A DNA stretch of 64,000 nucleotides from Streptomyces rhizosphaerihabitans. Its GTDB lineage: Bacteria > Actinomycetota > Actinomycetes > Streptomycetales > Streptomycetaceae. The position numbers and the translations under genes were made by a program. Of this stretch, positions 44,446 through 52,351 are shown one piece after another. The notes beneath the pieces are model-generated. The model saw nothing but the letters and a program-made list of their open reading frames with translations. It was not told the DNA's origin and searched no databases. Positions within the stretch are counted from its first letter, which is position 1. Every line of letters starts with the position of its first letter. The DNA is taken from positions 62,001 to 126,000 of the forward strand of contig NZ_JAODTZ010000002.1 in the NCBI RefSeq assembly GCF_025399795.1. The letters run 5' to 3'.

Positions 44446-45336
44446 GTGTGCAGCGTGCCGACCGCGATAGCCGTCACCAGTCCCGATCTGGTGCTCCCGC
44501 CGCACGACCGGCAGACCCCGCCGGCGGTCGTCCAGCCGCTCGGCACCCTGGAGAACTCCCTCACCGGGATGCACACGCTCATCGAACAGCACGGGTACGT
44601 CATCTCCCTCTATCCGTCCTCCACCGAGAGCGCCGTCACCCAGCGGCTGCACACCGTCCGCTCCGTCCTGGAGAGCGACCGGATCGCGCTGCTCGGCATC
44701 GACCTGCCGCCGCTCGGAATCGCCCTGCTGGCCCAGCAGTTGCGCCAGCTCTCCGTCTGCGACTTCAGCCCCGGCGTGCTCGCCTGCGCCGCCCGGCTGC
44801 TCGCCCACTACATCTACGCCGGTGCCCTGCTCGGCTCGGTCGCCAAGCTCGACCGGGTCCCGGTCTCGCTGAAGTCGCACGCCAAGTCATGGGTGCCGGG
44901 CGCCCAGTTCGCCGTACTCGCCAATCCGCGGCCCGAGCTGGTCAGAGTCGGCCAGGAGGAACTGCCCGGACCGGAGTTCGGCACCCGGCTGCTCTGGGCC
45001 GCGGGCCAGCCGCCCTCCGACTGGGTCACCTCGACCCTGGCGCCCGCCTGGCAGGTCCAGGGCGTCGCCACCGTCCCGCTGCCCGAGGAATCGGTCCGCT
45101 GGTGGGGGACGTCACGGCTCGTCGAATTCGCCGCCGGACTGTACGACGTCTCCGTCCTCTACCAGCTCGTCTCGTCCGTCCGGCGGGACGAGTGCCGCTG
45201 GTGCGGCCTCGAACTCATCGGTGACCGCTGCGGGTTCTGCGCCGCGCCCCTGCCGCCGCCGTCCGCACAAGAGCTTCCGGCCGCCGCCGTCCGGGCAGCC
45301 TCTTCGGTACGCGCTCTGCCCCGAGGTGCCACATAG
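44446..45336 (+). CDS. Protein with C-terminal zinc-ribbon, function unknown
   Basis: A 296-residue protein. After a disordered start come helices (GTLENSLTGMHTLIEQHGYVISL) and hydrophobic stretches around residues 80-135 (LLGIDLPPLGIALLAQQL). Near residue 245 lies a compact four-Cys ribbon, CRWCGLELIGDRCGFC. I do not recognise the family. It is the first gene of the run leading into the Tad pilus genes, 171 bases before cpaB. The start is GTG at 44446, with GTG 44455 possible. Confidence 0.72.
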   Translation: MCSVPTAIAVTSPDLVLPPHDRQTPPAVVQPLGTLENSLTGMHTLIEQHGYVISLYPSSTESAVTQRLHTVRSVLESDRIALLGIDLPPLGIALLAQQLRQLSVCDFSPGVLACAARLLAHYIYAGALLGSVAKLDRVPVSLKSHAKSWVPGAQFAVLANPRPELVRVGQEELPGPEFGTRLLWAAGQPPSDWVTSTLAPAWQVQGVATVPLPEESVRWWGTSRLVEFAAGLYDVSVLYQLVSSVRRDECRWCGLELIGDRCGFCAAPLPPPSAQELPAAAVRAASSVRALPRGAT

Positions 45337-45507
45337 GCCCCCTCGGGCACATCTGAACAGCACCAGGCACGACCGCTCGGCCCCGCCGTCCCCGTAGATC
45401 GAGGTTGTCCGGAACATGCTGCATCATCCCGGAGGTCACCCCCCGGATCCCCGGCAGGAACGACAGCCCGGTCAACTCCCCGGTACCGCCCCACGAGGTG
45501 AGATTCA

Positions 45508-46221
45508 GTGAACTCGCGCCAGCGCCGCGGCGTCATCCTGCTGGTCCTCTCGGTCCTGTGCGCCCTCGGCGCCTTCGCCGGAGTCCTCTCGGTGATCCGC
45601 GACGTGAACTCCAAGGTCGGCCCGGAGGTCACGGCGTACCGCCTGAAGAGCGACATACCGCCCTACAAGGAGCTGTCGGCCGACCAGTTCGAGAGGATCT
45701 CGATGCCCGAGCGGTGGCTGTCGTCCACCGCCGTCACCGACCTCTCCCGCATCCGCGGCAAGATCGCCGTCACCAAGCTGGAGAAGGGCTCCCTGCTGCA
45801 GGCCGACATGATCGTCGACAAGCCTCGACTGGCCGCGGGGCAGCAGGAGATCGCCATCATGATCGACGCGTCGACCGGTGTCGCGGGCAAGATCGACCCC
45901 GGCTCGCGTGTCAACATCTACGCCACCTTCAAGGCCCAGAACGACAAGGGCAGGGACCAGTCCAAGGTGATCGTCGAGAACGCCCGCGTCATCGACGTCG
46001 GCAAACTCACCGCCCTCGACCCCGCCCAGTCCAGCTCCGACCGGCGCAACAGCGCCACCCAGGCCGTCCCCATCACCTTCGCGCTCGGCACCGCCGACGC
46101 CCAACGTGTCGCGTACGCCGAATCGTTCGCCGAACACGTCCGGCTCGCCCTGGTCGCCGGCGGCTCCGACACGAGCGTGGCGCCCGGCGACCGTACGTAC
46201 ACCCTCGACGAGGACAAGTAG
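45508..46221 (+). CDS. CpaB/RcpC-like SAF-domain pilus protein
   Basis: A 237-residue protein with one N-terminal membrane helix (about 9-29) and a SAF domain (VTAYRLKSDIPPYKELSADQFERISMPERWL). A CpaB/RcpC-type C-terminal domain follows, with LAAGQQEIAIMIDASTGVAGKIDPGSRVNIYATF. In Tad systems it acts outside the membrane in pilus assembly. The start is GTG at 45508 after GAGGTGAG. A perfect AGGAGG overlaps its stop region and serves the next frame. Confidence 0.9.
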   Translation: MNSRQRRGVILLVLSVLCALGAFAGVLSVIRDVNSKVGPEVTAYRLKSDIPPYKELSADQFERISMPERWLSSTAVTDLSRIRGKIAVTKLEKGSLLQADMIVDKPRLAAGQQEIAIMIDASTGVAGKIDPGSRVNIYATFKAQNDKGRDQSKVIVENARVIDVGKLTALDPAQSSSDRRNSATQAVPITFALGTADAQRVAYAESFAEHVRLALVAGGSDTSVAPGDRTYTLDEDK

Positions 46222-46231
46222 GAGGCCGCGC

Positions 46232-46588
46232 ATGAGGTCCATGCCCACGGGGCGGTGCAGAGGGTCGCGTACGAGGCCGACGCGCACGGGTCCGGACCGA
46301 CGGCCGGCGACGTCACCGCACCGGACGCGCGCCGGACGGTACCGGCCACAGGCCGCACCCCGGCACCCCGGGGTGCCGGACCGGTGGTGCGGGGTGCGGC
46401 GGGAGGTTCGTGGGGTGCTGGGCTCAGGGTCCGGTGTGCGGCGAGTCCGCGGAATGCCGGACCGGGGCCCCGGTGCGCGGCAGGTCGGGGGGTTGCCGGG
46501 CCGGTGGTCCCGGGCGTGGCGGCAGGTTCGCAGGGCGTCGGTCCGGGGGACCGGCGTGCGGTACGCGAGTGAGGGGCTGCGCCGATGA
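46232..46588 (+). CDS. Arg/Gly-rich repeat-built reading frame, possibly translated
   Basis: This 118-codon frame starts ATG 46232, 6 bases after a perfect AGGAGG that overlaps the cpaB stop. Its own stop overlaps the TadZ-TadE start as ATGA. The product is low-complexity and very basic (GVRREVRGVLGSGSGVRRVRG). The DNA holds diverged direct repeats of about 46 bases (46375-46420 and 46495-46540). One reading is that a repeat expanded between an ancestral ribosome-binding site and its ATG, creating a coupled frame. It may instead be non-coding spacer. No family is recognised. Confidence 0.35.
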   Translation: MRSMPTGRCRGSRTRPTRTGPDRRPATSPHRTRAGRYRPQAAPRHPGVPDRWCGVRREVRGVLGSGSGVRRVRGMPDRGPGARQVGGLPGRWSRAWRQVRRASVRGTGVRYASEGLRR

Positions 46589-48204
46589 CCATCCGTATCC
46601 TTCCCGCCGTCGGCGACATCGACTCGGCCCGCGCGCTCACCACCCTGCTGAGCCAGCTCGCCGACACCGAACCCGCCCCGCCCGTACCCGACTCGACGGC
46701 CCTCCTCGACACCCTCGCGCGCCTCGCCGCCGAGTCCCTCGACGAGCTCCCCGAAGTGGTCCTGGTCCATGAACGCATAGGTCCCGTACCGGCGTTGGAC
46801 CTCATCCGCGACCTCGTGATGCGCTTCCCCGCGGTCGGCGTCGTCCTCATCACCGCCGACACCGGCAACAGCGTCCTCACCGCCGCCATGGACTCCGGCG
46901 CCCGCGGCATCATCGGCCTGCCCCTCGGCTACGACGCCCTCGCCGAACGCGTCCAGGCCGCCGCCGCCTGGTCCGCGGGCATGCGCCGCCACCTGCACAG
47001 CGGCGCGCCCGAGCTGTACGCGGGCCCCGGTGGCACCGTCATCACGGTGACCGGTGCGAAGGGCGGCGTCGGCGCGACCGTCACGGCGGTCCAACTCGCC
47101 CTCGCCGCACGGGCGTCCGGCCACAACGTGGCGCTGCTCGACCTGGACCTCCAGTCCGGGGACGTGGCCTCGTACCTCGATGTGCAGTTCCGCCGGTCGG
47201 TGGCCGACCTGGCGGCCATCACCGACATCAACCCCCGCATCCTCCAGGACGCCGTCTACACCCACGACAGCGGCATCGCCCTGCTCCTGGCGCCCGCCGA
47301 GGGCGAACGGGGCGAGGAGGTCACCGATCGCGTGGCCCGCCAGGTCATCGGCGCGCTGCGCTCCCGTCACGACGTGGTGGTCGTCGACTGCGGCTCCCAG
47401 ATGAACTCGGCCACCGCGGCGGCCGTCGAGATGGCCGACCAGGCCCTGCTCCTCGTCACCCCCGACGTCATCGCCGTACGGGCCGCCAAACGCATGGTCC
47501 GTATGTGGGACCGCCTGCAGATCCGCAAGGCGGAGGAGACCACGACGGTCGTGAACCGCTTCGCCCGCGGTACGGAGATCCAGCCGTCCCTCGTCGAACG
47601 CGTCACCGGCACCAAGGTCGCCCGCTCCGCGGTGCCCGCCGCCTTCAAGGAACTCCAGTCGGTCGTCGACGCGGGGCGGCTGCAGGACCTGGACGCCCGC
47701 TCGACCGTCAAACAGGCGCTGTGGACACTCGCCGCGGAGCTGGGTCTCGTGGTCCCCCAGGAAGGCGGGGGCGGCGGCAGGCGGCGCAAGGCGTCCGCGT
47801 CGGACCGGGGCGCGCTCTCGCTCCGCCGGCGGGGCGGCGACCGGGGAGCGGTCACCCTCGAATTCGCCGGGATGTTCCCGCTGCTGCTCGTCGTCATGAC
47901 GATCCTGTGGCAGTGCGTGCTGTACGGCTACTCGTACTCGCTGGCCGGGAACGCGGCGGACGAGGCGGCACGGGCCGCCACCGCCGCGTACGCGGTGCAC
48001 GGCGACGTCCCGGGCGCGTGCACGGCGGCCGGGAGCAGGCATCTGCCGGGCTCCTGGAAGGACGCGGGCATCGACTGCGGCGTCGCGGGCCCCGTCATGC
48101 GGGCCACCGTCGAGGTCGACGTCCCGCTGTTCTTCCCGGGCTTCGACGCGGGCTTCCACGTACGGGGCACCGCGGGCGCGGCGCTGGAGGGGGACGACGG
48201 ATGA
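46585..48204 (+). CDS. TadZ/CpaE-like ATPase fused to a TadE-like pseudopilin
   Basis: A 539-residue protein in one open frame. Residues 1-125 resemble the receiver-like N domain of CpaE. Residues 148-390 are a MinD-type ATPase with deviant Walker A TGAKGGVGAT (156-165), DLDLQSGDVASYLD and VVVDCGSQMN. Residues 412-539 are TadE-like: GAVTLEFAGMFPLLLVVMTILWQ (the pseudopilin helix with conserved Glu), followed by a short extracellular domain with two Cys. TadZ places the pilus machine and TadE is a minor pilin. Being fused, they would put both on one membrane protein. The next gene overlaps as ATGA. Confidence 0.85.
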   Translation: MTIRILPAVGDIDSARALTTLLSQLADTEPAPPVPDSTALLDTLARLAAESLDELPEVVLVHERIGPVPALDLIRDLVMRFPAVGVVLITADTGNSVLTAAMDSGARGIIGLPLGYDALAERVQAAAAWSAGMRRHLHSGAPELYAGPGGTVITVTGAKGGVGATVTAVQLALAARASGHNVALLDLDLQSGDVASYLDVQFRRSVADLAAITDINPRILQDAVYTHDSGIALLLAPAEGERGEEVTDRVARQVIGALRSRHDVVVVDCGSQMNSATAAAVEMADQALLLVTPDVIAVRAAKRMVRMWDRLQIRKAEETTTVVNRFARGTEIQPSLVERVTGTKVARSAVPAAFKELQSVVDAGRLQDLDARSTVKQALWTLAAELGLVVPQEGGGGGRRRKASASDRGALSLRRRGGDRGAVTLEFAGMFPLLLVVMTILWQCVLYGYSYSLAGNAADEAARAATAAYAVHGDVPGACTAAGSRHLPGSWKDAGIDCGVAGPVMRATVEVDVPLFFPGFDAGFHVRGTAGAALEGDDG

Positions 48205-48923
48205 GGACGTACCTCCGGCACGGCATACGCGCCTCGCACGCCCTCAGCCGCGCGCACCGGTCGGCCCCCACGGCCGGTCTTCACGCCACTACCGGGGTCC
48301 GGGCCGTGACCGGGCCGCGTGCCGCCACAGGTTTCCGCGCCGTGACCGGGCGCCGCGCCACGGGCGAGGGCCGGGCGGCGACCGAGGGCCGCGCCCTGAC
48401 CGGGCCTCGAGCCGTGGCCGAGGGCCGGGTCGTGCCCCGGACCCAGCCCATGACCGGGCGCCGCGCGGCGCCCGAGGGCCGTGCCGCGACCGGGGTCCGG
48501 GCCGTGACCGAGGGCCGTGCCACGTCCGGGCGCCGTGCCGTGACCGGGCGCCGCCCGGCGGGCGGGTTCCGTGGCGCGCGGCGGCTCCGGGGGGACCGGG
48601 GTGTCTCCATCCTGGAGTTCGTCGGGTTCCTGCCCATCCTGCTGCTCATCGGGATGGCGGTCATCCAGCTCGGTCTCATCGGGTACGGCGCCAACCAGGC
48701 CGGTTCCGGGGCGCGGGCCGCCGCGCGGGTCGCCTCGCAGGGCGGCGACGGCGGGGCGGCGGGACAGGCCGCCGTGAGCGGATGGCTCAATCCGCGGGTC
48801 CCGCCGCCCGCAAAGGGCCCCGACCTCACCACCGCGACGGTCACGGTCCACGTCCCCGGCGTCATCCCCCTCTTCCCCGGCTACGACCTGACCCGCCGCG
48901 CCACCATGCCCACCGACGACTGA
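48201..48923 (+). CDS. TadE-like pseudopilin with N-terminal Arg-rich hexapeptide repeat
   Basis: A 240-residue protein. Residues 31-123 are about 15 copies of a six-residue repeat, (G/E)-x-R-A-x-T, for example GVRAVT and EGRAAT, coded by an 18-base repeat (about 48291-48569). It is strongly basic and should lie in the cytosol. Then follows a normal TadE part: DRGVSILEFVGFLPILLLIGMAVIQ (about 132-156) and an outer domain. TadE proteins usually have only a short N terminus, so the repeat is an addition. The start ATG at 48201 overlaps the TadZ-TadE stop. Confidence 0.82.
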   Translation: MRTYLRHGIRASHALSRAHRSAPTAGLHATTGVRAVTGPRAATGFRAVTGRRATGEGRAATEGRALTGPRAVAEGRVVPRTQPMTGRRAAPEGRAATGVRAVTEGRATSGRRAVTGRRPAGGFRGARRLRGDRGVSILEFVGFLPILLLIGMAVIQLGLIGYGANQAGSGARAAARVASQGGDGGAAGQAAVSGWLNPRVPPPAKGPDLTTATVTVHVPGVIPLFPGYDLTRRATMPTDD

Positions 48924-48941
48924 CCGGGAGGAGCCGACACC

Positions 48942-50282
48942 ATGAGCCTGCGTTCCCGTATCGCGGCCCCCGACGAGGGGGGGCCCGCCCGTGAGGACGG
49001 ACACCTCGTCGCCGTCTACCGGGCCAAACTCCTCGAAGAGATCGACCTCGCCGAGATGTCCAGCCTGGCGGCGGCCGAACGCCGGGTCCGGCTCGAACGC
49101 GTCCTCGGCCACATCATCAGCCGCGAGGGCCCGGTCCTCTCCACCGCCGAACGCTCCCAGCTGATCCGCCGGGTCGTCGACGAGGCCCTCGGGCTCGGCG
49201 TCCTCGAACCCCTCCTCGCGGACGCGTCCATCACCGAGATCATGGTCAACGGCCCGGACTCGATCTTCGTGGAGCGAGCCGGCCGCGTCGAACAGCTGCC
49301 GCTGCGCTTCGCCTCCAACGAGCAGCTCATGCAGACCATCGAACGCATCGTCTCGACGGTCAACCGCCGCGTCGACGAGTCCAACCCGATGGTCGACGCC
49401 CGCCTGCCCACCGGCGAGCGGGTCAACGTCATCATTCCGCCGCTCGCCCTGACCGGCCCCACCCTCACCATCCGCCGCTTCCCCCGCGCGTACACGCTCC
49501 CGGAGCTGATCGGTCTCGGCTCCCTCGACGAGCAGACGCTCATGCTGCTCGCCGCCTTCGTCCGGGCCCGCTTCAACGTCATCGTCAGCGGCGGCACCGG
49601 CAGCGGGAAGACCACCCTGCTGAACGCGCTCTCCGGCCTGATCCCGTCCCACGAGCGCATCATCACCATCGAGGACTCCGCCGAACTCCAGCTCCAGCAG
49701 GAGCACGTCATCCGCCTCGAATCGCGCCCCCCGAACGTGGAGGGCAAGGGCCAGATCACCATTCGCGACCTGGTCCGCAACTCGCTGCGCATGCGCCCCG
49801 ACCGCATCATCGTCGGCGAGGTCCGAGGCGGCGAGACCCTCGACATGCTCCAGGCCATGTCGACCGGCCACGACGGCTCGCTCGCCACCGTCCACGCGAA
49901 CTCCGCCGAGGACGCCCTCATGCGCCTCCAGACCCTCGGTTCGATGTCCGAGGTCCAGATCCCCTTCGAGGCGCTCAAGGACCAGATCAACTCCGCCGTC
50001 GAGGTCGTCGTCCAGCTGTCCCGGCACGCCGACGGCTCCCGCAAGGTCACGGAGGTCGCGCTGCTCGTCTCGCACGGCCGCGAGCAGTTCCGCGTCACCC
50101 CCGTCACCCGGTTCGTGCCCCGCCCGGTCGGCCCCGACCGCGTCGTCCGGGGCCACTTCGAGCACCTCCCGCTCCCGCGCTCGGTCGCGGAGAAGCTGTA
50201 CGTCGCCAACGAGCCGCTGCCGCCCGCCTTCGGCGTCGCCGAGGCCATCGACGTACTCAACACCAGGCAGGCGATCGGATGA
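48942..50282 (+). CDS. tadA: TadA/CpaF secretion ATPase of the Flp pilus
   Basis: A 446-residue type II/IV secretion ATPase. It has an N-terminal domain (1-180) with EIMVNGPDSIFVERAGR, Walker A GGTGSGKT (217-224), the Asp box ITIEDSAELQL, Walker B RIIVGEVRGGE (about 288-298) and the His box STGHDGSLATVHANS. It powers pilin assembly from the cytosol with TadB/TadC. GGGAGGAG precedes the ATG. Its stop overlaps the start of a repeat-built frame (ATGA, 50279). Confidence 0.95.
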   Translation: MSLRSRIAAPDEGGPAREDGHLVAVYRAKLLEEIDLAEMSSLAAAERRVRLERVLGHIISREGPVLSTAERSQLIRRVVDEALGLGVLEPLLADASITEIMVNGPDSIFVERAGRVEQLPLRFASNEQLMQTIERIVSTVNRRVDESNPMVDARLPTGERVNVIIPPLALTGPTLTIRRFPRAYTLPELIGLGSLDEQTLMLLAAFVRARFNVIVSGGTGSGKTTLLNALSGLIPSHERIITIEDSAELQLQQEHVIRLESRPPNVEGKGQITIRDLVRNSLRMRPDRIIVGEVRGGETLDMLQAMSTGHDGSLATVHANSAEDALMRLQTLGSMSEVQIPFEALKDQINSAVEVVVQLSRHADGSRKVTEVALLVSHGREQFRVTPVTRFVPRPVGPDRVVRGHFEHLPLPRSVAEKLYVANEPLPPAFGVAEAIDVLNTRQAIG

Positions 50283-50509
50283 CATCCCCCACCTCCGGGT
50301 TCCGCACTTCCGGGTTGTCCGCCTCCGGGCCGTCCACTTCCGGGTCGTCCGTCCCCGGGTCCCCCACCTCCGGGTCCCCCACCTCCGGGTCCCCCACCTC
50401 CGGGTCGTCCGTCCCCGGGTCCCCCGCCTCCGGGCCGCCCGCCCCCGGGTTCCCCACCTCTGGGTTCCCCACCTCTGGGTCCCCCGCCCCCGAAGGGAGG
50501 CAGCCGTGA
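50279..50509 (+). CDS. 76-codon minisatellite reading frame between tadA and tadB
   Basis: The frame is a run of about 14 variants of a 15-base unit, TCCGGGTCCCCCACC, coding for Ser-Gly-Ser-Pro-Thr-type pentapeptides (SGSPTSGSPTSG). It begins with an ATG overlapping the tadA stop and ends with a TGA overlapping the GTG of tadB, so it is coupled at both ends. It has no fold or localisation signal. It could be a translated spacer that keeps ribosomes moving from tadA to tadB, or an untranslated repeat. Confidence 0.4.
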   Translation: MTSPTSGFRTSGLSASGPSTSGSSVPGSPTSGSPTSGSPTSGSSVPGSPASGPPAPGFPTSGFPTSGSPAPEGRQP

Positions 50510-51447
50510 ACGACCCCGCGCTCCTCGCCCTCGGCGGGACGCTCCTCGGCGGCACACTCGCCGTCGCGGGCGTGCACTCCTACGCCTCGGGCCGCGCCCA
50601 GCGACGGGATCTGGTCGACCGCCTCTCCGGTGGCGGCCCGTCGCACATGGCGGGCCGCCGTGTCCGCCGCTTCGCGGGCATCGACCGCCGGCTGCGCCGC
50701 ACCCGCCTCGGCCGCACGATCCACCTGCGCCTGACGGCCACCGGACTCGACGTCACGGCGGGGGAGTTCTTCACCTACGTCGCCACCGTGGTCGTCGCCC
50801 TGTGGCTGATCGCGGCCGCCACGCTCGCCCCGTTCTTCGGCCCGATCGCCGCCGTCCTCGGCGTGTGGAGCGCGGCCATCTTCCTCAACTGGCAGCGCCA
50901 GAAGCGCATCGAGGCGTTCATCAACCAACTCCCCGACGTGGCACGCCTGCTGGCCAACGCGACGGCGGCGGGCCTCGCCCTGCGGACGGCGCTCGCCATG
51001 GCGGCGGAAGAGCTGGAGGCCCCGGCGGGCGAGGAACTCGCGCATGTGGCGGACCAGTTGATGTTGGGCCGTACCATCGACGACGCCCTCGGCGAGCTCT
51101 CCGAGCGCCTGCCCTCCCGTGAGCTGATCGTCCTCGTCACGACCCTCGTCCTCGCCAACAAGGCGGGCGGCTCCGTCGTCAGCTCCCTGCGCAACCTCAC
51201 CCAGACCCTGGAGGACAGGAAGGAGACCCGCCGCGAGGTCCGCACGATGCTCTCCGAGGTCAACGCGACCGCCTTCACGGTCCCCTTCCTCGGCATCGGC
51301 TCGCTGGTCCTGATCAACTCCTCGAACGAGGGAGCCCTCGCCCGCGTCACCGGCTCCCCGCTGGGCCAGGGCCTGGTGCTGCTGGCCCTCGGCCTCTACA
51401 CCGTGGGCTTCTTCGTCATCCGCCGGCTCGGCAAGATCGAAGTGTGA
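50506..51447 (+). CDS. tadB: TadB inner-membrane pilus assembly protein
   Basis: A 313-residue GspF-type protein. It has an N-terminal helix, a basic cytosolic loop, paired helices at about 85-130, the T2SSF domain with FINQLPDVARLLANATAAGLALRTAL and LMLGRTIDDALGELSERLPSRELIVLVTTLVLANKAGGSVVSSL, and C-terminal helices. It forms the membrane platform with TadC. The start is GTG at 50506 with GGGAGGC just before it. The frame upstream overlaps it by 4 bases. Confidence 0.92.
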   Translation: MNDPALLALGGTLLGGTLAVAGVHSYASGRAQRRDLVDRLSGGGPSHMAGRRVRRFAGIDRRLRRTRLGRTIHLRLTATGLDVTAGEFFTYVATVVVALWLIAAATLAPFFGPIAAVLGVWSAAIFLNWQRQKRIEAFINQLPDVARLLANATAAGLALRTALAMAAEELEAPAGEELAHVADQLMLGRTIDDALGELSERLPSRELIVLVTTLVLANKAGGSVVSSLRNLTQTLEDRKETRREVRTMLSEVNATAFTVPFLGIGSLVLINSSNEGALARVTGSPLGQGLVLLALGLYTVGFFVIRRLGKIEV

Positions 51448-51460
51448 GGGAGGGGTCACG

Positions 51461-52351
51461 TTGCTGCCGCTGCTGCTCGCCGTCCTGATGGGTGCGGCCG
51501 TCGCGGGCGTCCTCCTGGGCGTCCGGATGATCCGCGCCGACGTCAAACTCCCCAGCGATCTCCAGCTCGCCCTGGAGGTCGGCGGCACCCGTGTCTCCGC
51601 CGCGGACTCGGCCGTCGACCGCCTCGGCATGCGCTTCGCGCCGACCGTCCTGCGCCTGATGGGTCCCCGGCGCGTGGACGCCAAACGCCGCCGCATCGAC
51701 ATGGCGGGCAACCCCGGCGGCATGACGCTGAACCGCTACGCGGCCCGCCGCGCGGTCTACGGCGTCTTCGGCGTCGTCCTCGGCCTGGTCTTCCTCTCCA
51801 ACGGTCAGCTCCTCTTCGCCGTGCTCACCCTCGCCTTCGGCCTGGTCGCCGCGGACGCCCTCATCTGGCAGGCCGTCCGCGAACGCAAGGAGGTCATCGA
51901 CCGCACCCTGCCCGACTTCCTCGACGTCCTCGCGGTCGTCGTCTCGGCGGGCCTCGGCTTCCGCCAGGCCCTGGACCGCGTCGCGGAGAAGTACGAGGGG
52001 CCCTGGGCCGACGAACTGCGCATCACCCTGCGCCAGATGGACATGGGCGTCAGCCGCCGCCAGGCCTTCGACGAGCTCCGCAGGCGCAACTCCTCCGAGC
52101 AGGTGGCCCAGTTCGTCTCGGCCCTCCAGCAGGGCGAGGAACTCGGCTCCCCGATCGCCGAGACCCTCATCCAGCTCGCCACGGACATGCGCCGCACCGA
52201 CGCCCAGAACGCCCGCCGCCGCGCCGCCAAGACCATCCCCAAGGCCACGATGGTCACCCTCGTCTTCATGCTCCCGGCCACGATGATCCTCATCGCGACG
52301 GGCATGTTCCTGGGCTCGGGGACGAACTTCGGCTCGATCCTGGGGCGCTGA
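51461..52351 (+). CDS. tadC: TadC inner-membrane pilus assembly protein
   Basis: A 296-residue GspF-type protein. It starts with a membrane helix (MLPLLLAVLMGAAVAGVLLGV), has a helix pair at about 90-130, then T2SSF motifs VIDRTLPDFLDVLAVVVSAGLGFRQALDRVAEKY and GVSRRQAFDELRRRNSSEQVAQFVSALQQGEELGSPIAE, and two last helices. The start is TTG at 51461 after GGGAGGGGTCACG. The histidine kinase gene begins on its last base. Confidence 0.9.
   Translation: MLPLLLAVLMGAAVAGVLLGVRMIRADVKLPSDLQLALEVGGTRVSAADSAVDRLGMRFAPTVLRLMGPRRVDAKRRRIDMAGNPGGMTLNRYAARRAVYGVFGVVLGLVFLSNGQLLFAVLTLAFGLVAADALIWQAVRERKEVIDRTLPDFLDVLAVVVSAGLGFRQALDRVAEKYEGPWADELRITLRQMDMGVSRRQAFDELRRRNSSEQVAQFVSALQQGEELGSPIAETLIQLATDMRRTDAQNARRRAAKTIPKATMVTLVFMLPATMILIATGMFLGSGTNFGSILGR

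Noticed and set aside
45505..50555. Leftward frames of 884 and 875 codons across the Tad genes
   Set aside because: They mirror CpaB, TadZ-TadE and TadA, which have clear motifs; the length comes from GC-rich third positions and the repeats.
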